A stretch of DNA of 64,000 bases from Psychrobacillus vulpis (GTDB taxonomy: Bacteria; Bacillota; Bacilli; Bacillales_A; Planococcaceae): positions 62,001 through 126,000 of the forward strand of contig NZ_VDGI01000006.1 in the NCBI RefSeq assembly GCF_006861825.1. The letters are read 5' to 3'. Each line of letters starts with the position of its first letter. Position 1 is the first letter of the stretch. Shown one piece after another: positions 44,445-53,532 of this stretch. The position numbers and the translations under genes are program-made. Under the pieces are notes generated by a model. The model saw only the letters and a list, made by a program, of their open reading frames with translations. It did no database searches and had not been told where the DNA came from.

Positions 44445-46085
44445 ATGAAAAATTTTTCATTTGAAGAAAGAAATACGACATTATCACAAATTGAAGGAGA
44501 ACACTATGATGTTATTGTAATTGGGGGAGGGATTACGGGTACCGGTATTTCTCTTGATAGTGTGACTAGAGGGATGAAGACGCTTGTTATAGAAATGCAA
44601 GATTTTGCTGCAGGAACTTCAAGTAGATCGACTAAACTTGTTCATGGAGGTCTAAGGTATTTAAAGCAATTGGAAGTGAAGATGGTAGCAGATGTGGGAA
44701 AAGAAAGAGAAGTTGTATATTTAAATGCACCACATGTAACGCATCCTGAATGGATGTTACTCCCAATTTATCGTAACGGAACTTTCGGGAAATATTCAAC
44801 CTCATTAGGTCTTAAAGTCTATGATTTCTTAGCTGGAGTAAAGAGATATGAAAGAAGAAAGATGCTATCTATAAAAGAAACGATAGAAAAAGAACCACTA
44901 CTTAAAAAGGATGGACTTATAGGAGGGGGATACTATGTTGAATATAGAACTGATGATGCTAGGCTGACAATTGAAGTAGCAAAGAAAGCGAGTCAAAAAG
45001 GAGCTGCACTGCTTAATTATACAAAAGCGAAATCCTTTATTTATTCTGATGATGGTAAAATTTGTGGAGTCTTCATAAAGGATGTTCTGACGGGAGATAC
45101 ATATCAGGTGTATGGGAAAAAAATTGTTAACGCGTCAGGGCCATGGGTGGAAAACTTGATCGGGTTAGATAAAAAAATAATTGGTAAAAGCCTACAACAC
45201 ACAAAGGGGATACATATAGTAATTGATGAGTCTAGATTTCCGTTAAGGCAAGCGGTTTATTTTGATACTCCAGATGGTCGTATGGTTTTTGCTATTCCTA
45301 GGGATGGAAAAACATATATCGGCACAACAGATACAATTTTTGAAAACGACCTTACCTATCCAAAGGTAGATATTGAAGACAAGAAGTATTTATTAGAGTG
45401 TATCAATTTTGTGTTTCCTGAAACGAAACTAGAAATGAGTGATATTGAGTCAACTTGGGCTGGTGTAAGACCATTGATTCGTGAAATTGGAAAAGGACCT
45501 TCTGAAATTTCAAGAAAAGATGAGATTTGGATATCTAATACAGGTCTTATCACAATTGCGGGAGGTAAATTGACTGGTTATCGTAAGATGGCAGAAACAG
45601 TTACAGATTTACTAAGTAAAGAATTAGAGGCTAGTGGAGTTAAAGTAGGGAAATCAGTTACAAAAAAGATGAGACTATCGGGTGGTGACTTCAAAAACCC
45701 AGAGGATTATTCAAACTTTATCGTTGCCAAAGGAAATGTATTATCCAAGCTTGGTATTCCAATCGATGAAGCAATGAACATTTCAGCTGTATATGGTACA
45801 AATACAGATATACTCATTGAACTCGCTGATGAAGTTTTAAAAGAAACGGCTTTACCTTTGGCGATAAAGTTAATACTTCATTATTCAATAAAACACGAAA
45901 TGACTTTGACTGCCGTTGACTTTTTCTTACGTAGAACAGGGAAAATTCTTTTTGATATACATTGGGTTCATACATGGAAATCTGAAGTTATTAACTATAT
46001 GGCGCTAATGATGGAGTGGGATGAAAAGAGGAAAGAAATAATAAGGGAAGATCTTGAACTGAGAATTCATGAAGCAGCACATTGA
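44445..46085 (+). CDS. glpD: Aerobic glycerol-3-phosphate dehydrogenase
   Basis: 546 residues, ATG 44445 behind AAGGAG. FAD-binding motif VIGGGITGTGISLD, then RSTKLVHGGLRYLKQ, GPWVENL and the C-terminal GGKLTGYRKMAE repeat define GlpD, a membrane-associated flavoenzyme that oxidises glycerol-3-phosphate to dihydroxyacetone phosphate and reduces quinone. The C-terminal helical domain is complete. glpK and glpF are not nearby, so only part of the glycerol pathway is in this window. Its leader is under GlpP-type control, and the convergent/divergent glpP lies just upstream. Confidence 0.95.
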   Translation: MKNFSFEERNTTLSQIEGEHYDVIVIGGGITGTGISLDSVTRGMKTLVIEMQDFAAGTSSRSTKLVHGGLRYLKQLEVKMVADVGKEREVVYLNAPHVTHPEWMLLPIYRNGTFGKYSTSLGLKVYDFLAGVKRYERRKMLSIKETIEKEPLLKKDGLIGGGYYVEYRTDDARLTIEVAKKASQKGAALLNYTKAKSFIYSDDGKICGVFIKDVLTGDTYQVYGKKIVNASGPWVENLIGLDKKIIGKSLQHTKGIHIVIDESRFPLRQAVYFDTPDGRMVFAIPRDGKTYIGTTDTIFENDLTYPKVDIEDKKYLLECINFVFPETKLEMSDIESTWAGVRPLIREIGKGPSEISRKDEIWISNTGLITIAGGKLTGYRKMAETVTDLLSKELEASGVKVGKSVTKKMRLSGGDFKNPEDYSNFIVAKGNVLSKLGIPIDEAMNISAVYGTNTDILIELADEVLKETALPLAIKLILHYSIKHEMTLTAVDFFLRRTGKILFDIHWVHTWKSEVINYMALMMEWDEKRKEIIREDLELRIHEAAH

Positions 46086-46134
46086 GCATATCTTGGTGCC
46101 AGGCACTTGTAATATAACTGTAATACTATTAAAA

Positions 46135-46175
46135 AAACTACCTGAAAATGTATGGAACATTTTCAGGTAGTTTTT
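46135..46175. terminator. Bidirectional terminator between glpD and the hypothetical gene
   Basis: AAACTACCTGAAAATGT / ACATTTTCAGGTAGTTT perfect long stem with a short loop, with A runs and T runs on both sides. Confidence 0.9.
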
Positions 46176-46623
46176 AATTTGTAACTGCAGCTACAATATT
46201 AACCAATTTTGAAGTAGACTTATTGTTTTCCAGTGGCTGTTCTTGAATAATCCAGTTAATTGAAAGAAGTTGTTTCAAAGAAGAAAGCTGTTGCTCATCG
46301 ATTTCTAAACACTCTATCCCGTTTTCGTGGAGCTGATAATCGCGATCATCAATTTTTTCGAACTTCAATTTCAATAAGTTTTTAAGTCCGTTCATCGTAA
46401 TGAACTTCACTGAGTAACCGTCCATTAAAATGGACTTAAATTTAGTTTGGTCTTCTTCAAACAATGTGATTAGTACACTGAATCTATTATTTGGATATTC
46501 ATTTTCCCACGTTCGAAGATCTTTTTGTTCCAGTTTTGTAAGAATTTCATCATTTGAAATGCCATTGCTTCGTAGGGTTTCTATCAAAAAAGCATCCATC
46601 ATCGAAATTTTGTTGTTCTCCAT
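46174..46623 (-). CDS. Hypothetical protein
   Basis: 149 residues. ATG 46623 is preferred (GGGGGA eight bases upstream) over an earlier ATG that abuts the site. Acidic, soluble, no signal peptide. The start SMMDAFLIETLRSNGISNDEILTKLEQ looks like a helical, DnaA/YqzF-type HTH-like domain, but I recognise no family. The C-terminal half alternates charged and beta-prone residues. It lies between two terminators and is a single gene. Confidence 0.6.
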   Translation of the reverse strand: MENNKISMMDAFLIETLRSNGISNDEILTKLEQKDLRTWENEYPNNRFSVLITLFEEDQTKFKSILMDGYSVKFITMNGLKNLLKLKFEKIDDRDYQLHENGIECLEIDEQQLSSLKQLLSINWIIQEQPLENNKSTSKLVNIVAAVTN

Positions 46624-46711
46624 TCTCATAATCCCCCAAATAAAAAGTAAATACATGATAAGTAATTATAACAAAAATTCTCAATTGTCCAGTTCTTTTT
46701 ACAAGAATAAT

Positions 46712-46753
46712 TAAAATACTTCGACTAAGCATTTGCTTAATCGAAGTATTTTT
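46712..46753. terminator. Terminator of the nuclease gene
   Basis: AATACTTCGAcTAAGCA / TGCTTAATCGAAGTATT inverted repeat (one mismatch) flanked by A/T runs; it ends the minus-strand nuclease gene just past its stop. Confidence 0.85.
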
Positions 46754-46755
46754 GG

Positions 46756-49700
46756 TTACTTATTAATTTTCTTGAATTTCCACTTCTTCGATTTGGTATC
46801 GTAGTAAGCACCTTCAACTGTAGGTTTCTTACCTTCTGTAACGATAATGAAGTAGTCTTTGAATCCTGTTGTTATTTGATTCTGTTTGCTATCAAGGAAA
46901 GATATATCTTTCAATTTAAGATTATCTTTAATTTTATCTTTGTTTTTTTCCTTCAATAGACCCGATGGCACATGGTAATCTAGGTGAAGTGTAAATTCCC
47001 CACTTGAAGCGAGTGTATTAAAGTTATTAGCAGTGATCGTGAATGTTCCAGTAACAAGTGTAATCACGACATCTTTGTTAGCTGTGTCGATTTTCTTTGT
47101 AGCTTCTTCTGTGAAACGAATATATACATTTCCAGCGTCATGCAGTACAGAACCATCTACAGTAATAACAGATTTAGAAGTATCTACCTCATCTGCGGTA
47201 ATAACTGCTTCACCATCTTTGACAGTTTGAACAGTTACGTTAATCGTTACTGTATTGTCGCCATATGTTGCGGTTATTGTTGTTTTTCCAGCTGCTTTTG
47301 CAGTAATAACGCCCTTTTCAACAGAAACGATTTTCGAATCAAAGCCACTATAAGTAGCTTCTTCTGTTACATCTTTCGTTAAAGTTGTACCGTCTTGTTT
47401 CGTAGCAGTTTCTGTTAATGTAATTTGCTCTGATTGACCTGTTTTTAATTCTAGAGATGTTTTATTAGCTTGTAGAGTGTAAGTTTCTAGTTCGTTAAAC
47501 TCTACTTGGACTAAAACTGGATCGTGATCAGATGCACGGCCGTGAATGTCCATATAGTTCGCATTAATGTGAATCATGTCTACAGCAGTTTTGTCTGCTA
47601 AGTTATTTGTTACTAAAATATGGTCTAAAACTTGGTTGTTTCCTTGATAGTAATAAGAAAAACGTTCACCAGCAGGTACTTTTTCAACCATATTTGTTAA
47701 TATACCGCCTTTTAATGCAGAGAGTGTTGGTGTGAACTCGAAATCATTCATATCACCAGCGACGATTACTTTTAAATCTGGATCTTTAGCTTGTCCAGCT
47801 TTAATGAAGTTATTGATCATCGTTGCCAACTCAATTCGCTCAGCTTCCGAACCTAAGAACGGCGGCTGATTTTTTCCAAATAAAGGTTGATCTCCACCTT
47901 TGGAATTTAAATGCGCTCCTATAACGATTACTTTTTCCCCTTGGAAATCAAATTGAGCCGCAAGAGGTTTACGTGTATTAGGCTGTGGTAAGTCTAGAAT
48001 ACGACCTGGATTTAAAGTTAAACTACCATTTTCATCCCAAGCTACTTTATCGGTCGAGCCACCTTTTGTTCCTTCAACTAAAGTGACACGGTTTGGATTG
48101 TATAAGTATCCAACTCGGATATTTCCTCCAGGTTGCCCGCCATCTTGATTATATTCAGGTGAAATGTCTGTCCATTTGTATACTGGACCACCTGCTGAAA
48201 CGATTGCTGCAATTAAGTGTTCATAACTCGCAGATGCATCCGTATTTCCAGAAGCTGTTGGCCCATCATTATCTTGAACTTCTACTAATGTAATAATGTC
48301 AGGAGATTTCATATTCTCCACGAATGATTTTGCAATTTTTTCTACTTTTGCATCGGGTGTATTTTCTTTATTTGTCGAGAAGTTTTCAACGTTGTACGAA
48401 GCCACTGTCAGTTTATCTTCAGTAGGTTCAATATTCGTTACGACCATTGGTTTCTCAATACGAGTGATTGGAGGAAGAGAAGACTCTTCTGCCCATAACT
48501 TGAAGTTTCCAAATCCGAAGCCCATCACACCAATAATGTTCCCTGAATAATAGTCACCAGATTTAGCATTATAATTTTCGTTATTTATATCTACTAAAAT
48601 TCTTTCAGGGTTGTAGTCATTAGGAGAAATACTAACACCACCTAAAATGTTGAATGTTGTATTGGTAGAATTACCAGCAACAACGACTACTTCACCATAT
48701 TCTTGAGGTCCAACTACTTTTGCATTTGGAACTGCGAGTCGCATTAATTCGACAGATTCCCAAAAATCGATCCCATCTTCCTGTGGATCAAATGAAGTTA
48801 ATCTATCATTGTCAATTAGTTCAGTTGGCGGGAAAATCTCTTCACCGATTACTAATGGAGCAGGAAGCGTTGCTGTTCCAGTTTTTGTAGCAGCTGTCGC
48901 GCGAATTCTTGTGATTGGTAAATCATTTACTTTCATATCCGAATAGCCTTCGTAATACCATTCCTCCACAGTTCCTGTAACTGATACTAAATCACCAACT
49001 TTAAGTCCATTTGAAGCTTTATTAACAATGATTGCTTCTGAAGTTGTATTGTCGTTATCAGGATTAATGTCTTGAATGACAAAGTTTGCTGAGTTATACA
49101 AGTGAGTCACGACACCTGTGATGTTTTGTACATTTGTACCTTCATAAGGAGAGAAGTGTCCTTTTCCTTGAATGTCGCGAATTGCAAGGTCATTTGACTT
49201 CAATACATCGTACACGAAAGTGAATACATCAGAAGTAGTGTCACTAACAGCAATTGCTTTAATTGTTGTACTTTTTGTTAGCTTGATAGGAGCAGTGTAT
49301 TGTGTACTTTCCAATTTTGGTGTAGTTCCATCTAAAGTATAATGGATAGTCGCACCTTCAATTGGTGTCATTAATGAGACTTCTGTTCCTTCAGAAATAG
49401 TCCCTGGGAAAATATCTGTGTAAACTGCTGGTTTATTTACTAAGTCAAAGCTCTCTAAACCGAGCGTTTTCACTTGATAGGTTATATTGAATTTTGAAGC
49501 GATACCAGATACATGAACTATGTCGCCTTCTTTGTATTGCTTCAAGAATGAATTGTAATCTAAACCGTTTCGATTATCGTTACGTATAATAACAGATTCA
49601 CCATTTGAATGTGTCGCCGTGAATTCAAATGTCCCAAAATCATTCGATTTTACTAGATTCGTAATGGTGACGTTGTTTAATTGAATACGTTCACCTTGCG

Positions 49701-50493
49701 TCTCTTCATTTACTCCAGCGGGTGTGATTTCTTGGGCTGTTGGAAGTATATTACCTGAAGAGATTTTAGTGATTTTTGTCGGTTGGATTTGAATTTCACC
49801 ACTATATGGACTTACTTTACCCTCTAGTTCCACAATGTCGCAAGGATTTACATCTGCTGAGGTAGTAAAAACGTAGATTCCTGCCGTTTCATCTTGAATG
49901 TAGAAAGCTTTTCCACCCCAAAATCCAGTGCCTGTTGTTACCGTTCCTTTCACTTTCACTAATTTATTTACATCTGTTATGGCACGAGCTGCAGCGATAT
50001 TTTCTAGTTCTTCTACTTCAGGAGGTGTAGGCACTTCACCATTAGAAATAATCGTGAACGCACTTGCACTTCTTAGTCCTGGAACACTGAAATAAGGAGA
50101 AAGAGAACCAGTTATTGTTACCTCACCTTTAAATAATGTTGGGTTGTCCACTAAATTTAAGCCGGCACGTACTGCACCGGTTGGTAATTGTACCGGTAAT
50201 ATTTTCGAAGCATCGGTCTCGTTAGGGGAATCTGCGAGGCCAATGTTTGTAGCAACAGTGAAAGGTGCTTCTTGATCGTAAGAAGTTCCAGAGCTTGCTG
50301 TGCCTACGATAAAACCTTGAACTGTTGCTGTACCAGTATTATTTGCGATAGCGTCTGCAACTGATATCGGTTCTGTTGCTTGTGCTTTTGGTGCGGCGAT
50401 AAATGGTACAAACATGGATAGTACTAGAATGAGAGAGAGTGCTATTTTACTGAAAGCATGATTCCAAATTCGATCTTTTGTCATCCAATTCAC
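46756..50493 (-). CDS. Large secreted endonuclease/exonuclease/phosphatase-family nuclease (YhcR-like architecture)
   Basis: 1245 residues. Signal peptide ~1-39 (AQATEP). Then a DUF6359-like N-terminal domain, one or more OB-fold domains (~165-290, ~440-540), a chitobiase C-terminal-like module (~355-430) and the EEP nuclease domain ~680-1000, with LTVASYNVENFS, ITLVEVQ, GAHLNSKGG, VIVAGDMNDFEF and ASDHDPVLVQV supplying the catalytic residues. A Big2-type Ig domain (~1010-1090) and a lysine-rich tail follow. It degrades extracellular nucleic acids; no sortase motif. It may work with the divergent cytosolic nucleotidase at 50786 in nucleotide scavenging (inference). Confidence 0.85.
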   Translation of the reverse strand: MNWMTKDRIWNHAFSKIALSLILVLSMFVPFIAAPKAQATEPISVADAIANNTGTATVQGFIVGTASSGTSYDQEAPFTVATNIGLADSPNETDASKILPVQLPTGAVRAGLNLVDNPTLFKGEVTITGSLSPYFSVPGLRSASAFTIISNGEVPTPPEVEELENIAAARAITDVNKLVKVKGTVTTGTGFWGGKAFYIQDETAGIYVFTTSADVNPCDIVELEGKVSPYSGEIQIQPTKITKISSGNILPTAQEITPAGVNEETQGERIQLNNVTITNLVKSNDFGTFEFTATHSNGESVIIRNDNRNGLDYNSFLKQYKEGDIVHVSGIASKFNITYQVKTLGLESFDLVNKPAVYTDIFPGTISEGTEVSLMTPIEGATIHYTLDGTTPKLESTQYTAPIKLTKSTTIKAIAVSDTTSDVFTFVYDVLKSNDLAIRDIQGKGHFSPYEGTNVQNITGVVTHLYNSANFVIQDINPDNDNTTSEAIIVNKASNGLKVGDLVSVTGTVEEWYYEGYSDMKVNDLPITRIRATAATKTGTATLPAPLVIGEEIFPPTELIDNDRLTSFDPQEDGIDFWESVELMRLAVPNAKVVGPQEYGEVVVVAGNSTNTTFNILGGVSISPNDYNPERILVDINNENYNAKSGDYYSGNIIGVMGFGFGNFKLWAEESSLPPITRIEKPMVVTNIEPTEDKLTVASYNVENFSTNKENTPDAKVEKIAKSFVENMKSPDIITLVEVQDNDGPTASGNTDASASYEHLIAAIVSAGGPVYKWTDISPEYNQDGGQPGGNIRVGYLYNPNRVTLVEGTKGGSTDKVAWDENGSLTLNPGRILDLPQPNTRKPLAAQFDFQGEKVIVIGAHLNSKGGDQPLFGKNQPPFLGSEAERIELATMINNFIKAGQAKDPDLKVIVAGDMNDFEFTPTLSALKGGILTNMVEKVPAGERFSYYYQGNNQVLDHILVTNNLADKTAVDMIHINANYMDIHGRASDHDPVLVQVEFNELETYTLQANKTSLELKTGQSEQITLTETATKQDGTTLTKDVTEEATYSGFDSKIVSVEKGVITAKAAGKTTITATYGDNTVTINVTVQTVKDGEAVITADEVDTSKSVITVDGSVLHDAGNVYIRFTEEATKKIDTANKDVVITLVTGTFTITANNFNTLASSGEFTLHLDYHVPSGLLKEKNKDKIKDNLKLKDISFLDSKQNQITTGFKDYFIIVTEGKKPTVEGAYYDTKSKKWKFKKINK

Positions 50494-50785
50494 TCCTTGG
50501 TATATTATTGTTTTGCTCCTAGATTATAGCAAAACAAAATTATTAAAATAATAAGATATTGTAAAGTTTAAAAAATTTAAATAAAAACAGGAAGGAAGTA
50601 ATTGATTGAAGTGAGTATGCTGTGAAAATGTAATTATAGGAAGGTATAACTAAAGTGGTGTCTATTTTTAAAAAAAATTATTAAAAGTATTACAAGTGCC
50701 AGTCACCAGTAACTATGTTACTGGTGACTGGCACTTGTAATGTTTTTAGTATAAAATGGAAGTTAATTTGGCCAGGGGGGATAAA
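50494..50785. other. Divergent intergenic region with a 51-base palindrome
   Basis: Between the nuclease and nucleotidase genes. Apart from AT-rich sequence it contains a perfect palindrome at 50690-50740 and an RBS for the nucleotidase. No promoter stands out. Confidence 0.6.
50690..50740. repeat. 51-base perfect palindrome
   Basis: TTACAAGTGCCAGTCACCAG continues AAC-tat-GTTACTGG and its complement, a 24-base stem with a three-base loop. It is followed by TGTTTTTAG. A single arm with 18 of 20 identical bases occurs at about 46094-46113 (TGGTGCCAGGCACTTGTAAT), beside the glpD terminator. It is too far from the nuclease gene to be its terminator, and it precedes the nucleotidase start. Confidence 0.85.
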
Positions 50786-52180
50786 ATGAGATTACGGATA
50801 TTACATACGAATGATGTGCACAGCAACTTTGATAATTTCTCTAAAGTTGCAACACTGATTAAGCAATATAAAGATGAAGATACGATCATTTTGGACGGTG
50901 GTGATTTCGCTGATTTCAAAAGCATTGAGTTACAAGGAACAAGGGGATTAGCCGCAATTGAATTACTAGAAGCTATTGGTTACGACGCACTTACTATTGG
51001 AAACAATGAGATGTTTAATGGAGTAGATACGCTCGAGTATATGGCGAGTAATAGTCCTTTTCCTTTCATCAGTAATAACTTATTTAAAAAGGATAACTCG
51101 ACAATTAATGGAGTATTTCCTAGTGCAATTTTAGAGAAGAACGGTCTTAGAATTCTTATCACCGGGTCTTCACCGAATATGGGAGAATTCAATGACGGTC
51201 TTGGGATTTATATGACGGATTATAAAGAAGGCATCCTAAATGAAATTAAAAGAAACGAAGGAAAATACGATATTTGTATCCTTCTAAGTCATGTTGGTAC
51301 CTTTGCAGACGAGCCTCTTGCTATGGAAATACCAGAACTCGATATTATTATTTCAGCACATGATCATAAACTCTTTAACGAGGCTAAATTGGTAAACAAT
51401 ACAATAATGAATAGTGCAGGAAATTACGGTGAGCATTTAGGGATACTAGAGATTGAAATTATCGATGGTAAAGTAAAGCTGATTCATTCTGCTACGCTTT
51501 CTTCCATGGAAGTTGAAAAAGATGAACAGATTTTATCTTTATTAAAAATAAGTAAGGAAAAAGCGGTTAAAGTATTGAGTAAGCCGCTTTATGAACTCTC
51601 ACGACCACTATGGCATGATGTAATCGAAGAAAATCCAATAACGAATTTAATTGCAGATGGATTAAAAGATATGCTGAATTGTGACATAGGGCTAATTAAT
51701 AGTGGTATTTGCAATGCAGGTGCATTCAATGAAATGACAAATAAAAAGTTAATCGAAATCTGCCCATCTCCATTAAATCCAACATCTTTTGAATTACAAG
51801 GAAAATATATTAAAGAAGCCATTGAACAATCCTTAGACGCACAAGCTTGCTTGGCAGATGGAAGAGGACCTGGATTTCGAGGGAAATTTGTTGGTAGATT
51901 ACATATAGCAGGAGCAGAAATTTTGCACGATAGTAAACATGTTCATACGGTGTATATAAAAGGACAACCGTTACAAGATGATACGTGGTATACGGTGGCA
52001 AGCTCTGATTATTTACAAAGAGGATCTGGGTACGGGAGCCTTGCGAACAATCGAAATGAAAAGTATCTTGCAGAAGAAATAAAAGATGTGATCCGTTTAT
52101 ATGCCGATAAACAGGAGTTTGTAGAGAAAGCATATTTAAATAGATGGAAAGAAGCGGCTAAAGTGGGGGGAGTATGTTGA
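50786..52180 (+). CDS. YunD-like metallophosphatase/5'-nucleotidase, cytosolic
   Basis: 464 residues, ATG 50786 behind AGGGGGG. It has the metallophosphatase motifs LHTNDVHSNF, DGGDFADF, GNNEMFNG, LLSHVG and ISAHDHK, then the C-terminal 5'-nucleotidase domain (NPITNLIADGLK, INSGICNAG, SPLNPTSFELQGK, ARTLASSDYLQRGSG-like VASSDYLQRG). No signal peptide, unlike secreted UshA. The catalytic GNHE motif reads GNNE, as I recall for the YunD group, so the mechanism may differ. It overlaps by seven bases the P1 peptidase gene. Confidence 0.75.
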   Translation: MRLRILHTNDVHSNFDNFSKVATLIKQYKDEDTIILDGGDFADFKSIELQGTRGLAAIELLEAIGYDALTIGNNEMFNGVDTLEYMASNSPFPFISNNLFKKDNSTINGVFPSAILEKNGLRILITGSSPNMGEFNDGLGIYMTDYKEGILNEIKRNEGKYDICILLSHVGTFADEPLAMEIPELDIIISAHDHKLFNEAKLVNNTIMNSAGNYGEHLGILEIEIIDGKVKLIHSATLSSMEVEKDEQILSLLKISKEKAVKVLSKPLYELSRPLWHDVIEENPITNLIADGLKDMLNCDIGLINSGICNAGAFNEMTNKKLIEICPSPLNPTSFELQGKYIKEAIEQSLDAQACLADGRGPGFRGKFVGRLHIAGAEILHDSKHVHTVYIKGQPLQDDTWYTVASSDYLQRGSGYGSLANNRNEKYLAEEIKDVIRLYADKQEFVEKAYLNRWKEAAKVGGVC

Positions 52181-53241
52181 AACAAAAAGGACCGATGAAA
52201 ATCAGGAAAAGAGGGATTGAGGTAGGTCGTCTCCAAGTTGGAAATAAGAACTGCATTACAGACGTAGAAGGTGTTCGAGTAGGTCATGTTACACTAGATA
52301 GCCCTCTTGGTGAAGGGGAGTATGCATGCACCGGTGTGACAGCTATTTTGCCTCATGGAGATAATTTGTTTCAACAAAAAGTGGTTGGTGCAAGTTATGT
52401 ATTAAATGGATTTGGTAAAACGACGGGTCTTGTACAAGTGGATGAATTAGGCTTAATCGAATCTCCAATCATGCTAACAAATACGTTTGCTATTCCAGCT
52501 GTTACGCAAGGCACATTAGAGTATATGTTAGATTCTAATCCAGAAATAGGAGAATCTACGGGAACAATTAATTTAGTTGTCGGGGAATGCAATGATAGTA
52601 GGTTGAACTCGATTCGTAAACTTCCTATTCAACCAGCTCATGCAAGAGAATGCATAGAAAAAGCTTCCAATGAGACTTCAGAGGAAGGGGCTGTAGGAGC
52701 AGGAAAAGGAATGATTTGTTTTGGTTACAAAGGAGGAATAGGTTCTTCTTCGCGTCTTGTAAGAGAAGAAGAAAGTGGAACTACTTATACAATCGGCTGC
52801 CTAGTCCTAAGTAATTTTGGAAGAAAAGAAGATTTTCAATGCTCTCAATACAATGTAGAGGGGAAGATGGATGTCCCAACTTTTCCAAAGCCGGCTGATG
52901 GGTCCATCATTATTGTATTGGCTACGGATGCTCCGCTTAGTAATAGGCAGTTAAAACGTGTGGCTAAAAGGTGCGGAATTGGACTAGGTAGAACAGGTAG
53001 TCACTTTAGTAATGGCAGCGGAGATATTGTCATTGCTTTTTCCACAGCCCATAAAATTCCACATGTTTCAGAGGGAAGTATTGAAACTAGAATACAATTG
53101 AGGGATGATCATCCCATTATGAACGAACTTTTTCTTGGAGCTGCAGAAGTTACAGAAGAATCTATATTAAATTCCTTATCTCAAGCTGTAACTACAAAAG
53201 GACGTATGGAGAATATTGCGCATGCTTATCCATTTGAATAG
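52174..53241 (+). CDS. P1 family (S58) aminopeptidase / amidase
   Basis: 355 residues, ATG 52174 behind GGGGGGAG and overlapping the nucleotidase gene by seven bases. The family pattern is clear: ITDVEGVRVGHVTL, YACTGVTAILPHG, VVGECNDS, VGAGKGMICFGYKGGIGSSSR and the region around TIGCLVLSNFG, where P1 peptidases self-cleave to expose a Ser/Thr nucleophile. Enzymes of this type remove N-terminal D- or L-amino acids or beta-amino acids. Fused context with a nucleotidase is a common but unexplained pairing; no export signal. Confidence 0.82.
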   Translation: MLKQKGPMKIRKRGIEVGRLQVGNKNCITDVEGVRVGHVTLDSPLGEGEYACTGVTAILPHGDNLFQQKVVGASYVLNGFGKTTGLVQVDELGLIESPIMLTNTFAIPAVTQGTLEYMLDSNPEIGESTGTINLVVGECNDSRLNSIRKLPIQPAHARECIEKASNETSEEGAVGAGKGMICFGYKGGIGSSSRLVREEESGTTYTIGCLVLSNFGRKEDFQCSQYNVEGKMDVPTFPKPADGSIIIVLATDAPLSNRQLKRVAKRCGIGLGRTGSHFSNGSGDIVIAFSTAHKIPHVSEGSIETRIQLRDDHPIMNELFLGAAEVTEESILNSLSQAVTTKGRMENIAHAYPFE

Positions 53242-53279
53242 TTATATGGAGTTAAATTTCTGTATAACAAAAATCATTC

Positions 53280-53307
53280 TTGTAATTAATCGTGACTATG
53301 ATACGAT
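53280..53307 (+). promoter_or_regulatory. Promoter of the thiamin-salvage operon
   Basis: TTGTAA, 16 bases, TACGAT, about 28 bases ahead of the riboswitch P1 stem. Moderate match only. Confidence 0.5.
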
Positions 53308-53335
53308 TTAGATGCATTTGTAATTGAATAAATGA

Positions 53336-53422
53336 CTGCTAGGGGAGCCTTTTTAGGCTGAGACACATCTTGGATGTAAACCCTTTGAACCTGATCTAGT
53401 TAATACTAGCGGAGGGAAGCAG
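53336..53422 (+). promoter_or_regulatory. TPP riboswitch (THI element)
   Basis: The conserved core is present: P1 CTGCT...AGCAG, GGGGAGCC with AGGCTGAGA, and ACCCTTTGAACCTGATCTAG followed by TTAATACTAGCGGAGGGA. It binds thiamin pyrophosphate. A terminator (CCGCTTTCC / GGAGAGCGG with TTTTTT, 53469-53498) follows, so TPP should switch transcription of the thiamin-salvage genes off. Confidence 0.95.
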
Positions 53423-53468
53423 CTGGAACCCTACTATCGTGTGTTTAGTTTAACTATGTAGAAAACAG

Positions 53469-53498
53469 CCGCTTTCCGTTTATGGAGAGCGGTTTTTT
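53469..53498 (+). terminator. Riboswitch-controlled terminator
   Basis: Stem CCGCTTTCC / GGAGAGCGG with one G-U pair, then TTTTTTG. It sits between the riboswitch and the first gene. Confidence 0.85.
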
Positions 53499-53532
53499 GT
53501 TTTCAAAAATATAAATTGGAAGGGGAAAAGGA

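Noticed and set aside
46094-46113. Attachment-site or insertion scar next to glpD
   Set aside because: It matches only one arm of the 50690 palindrome, and no element lies beside it, so it may be a decayed copy rather than an att site.
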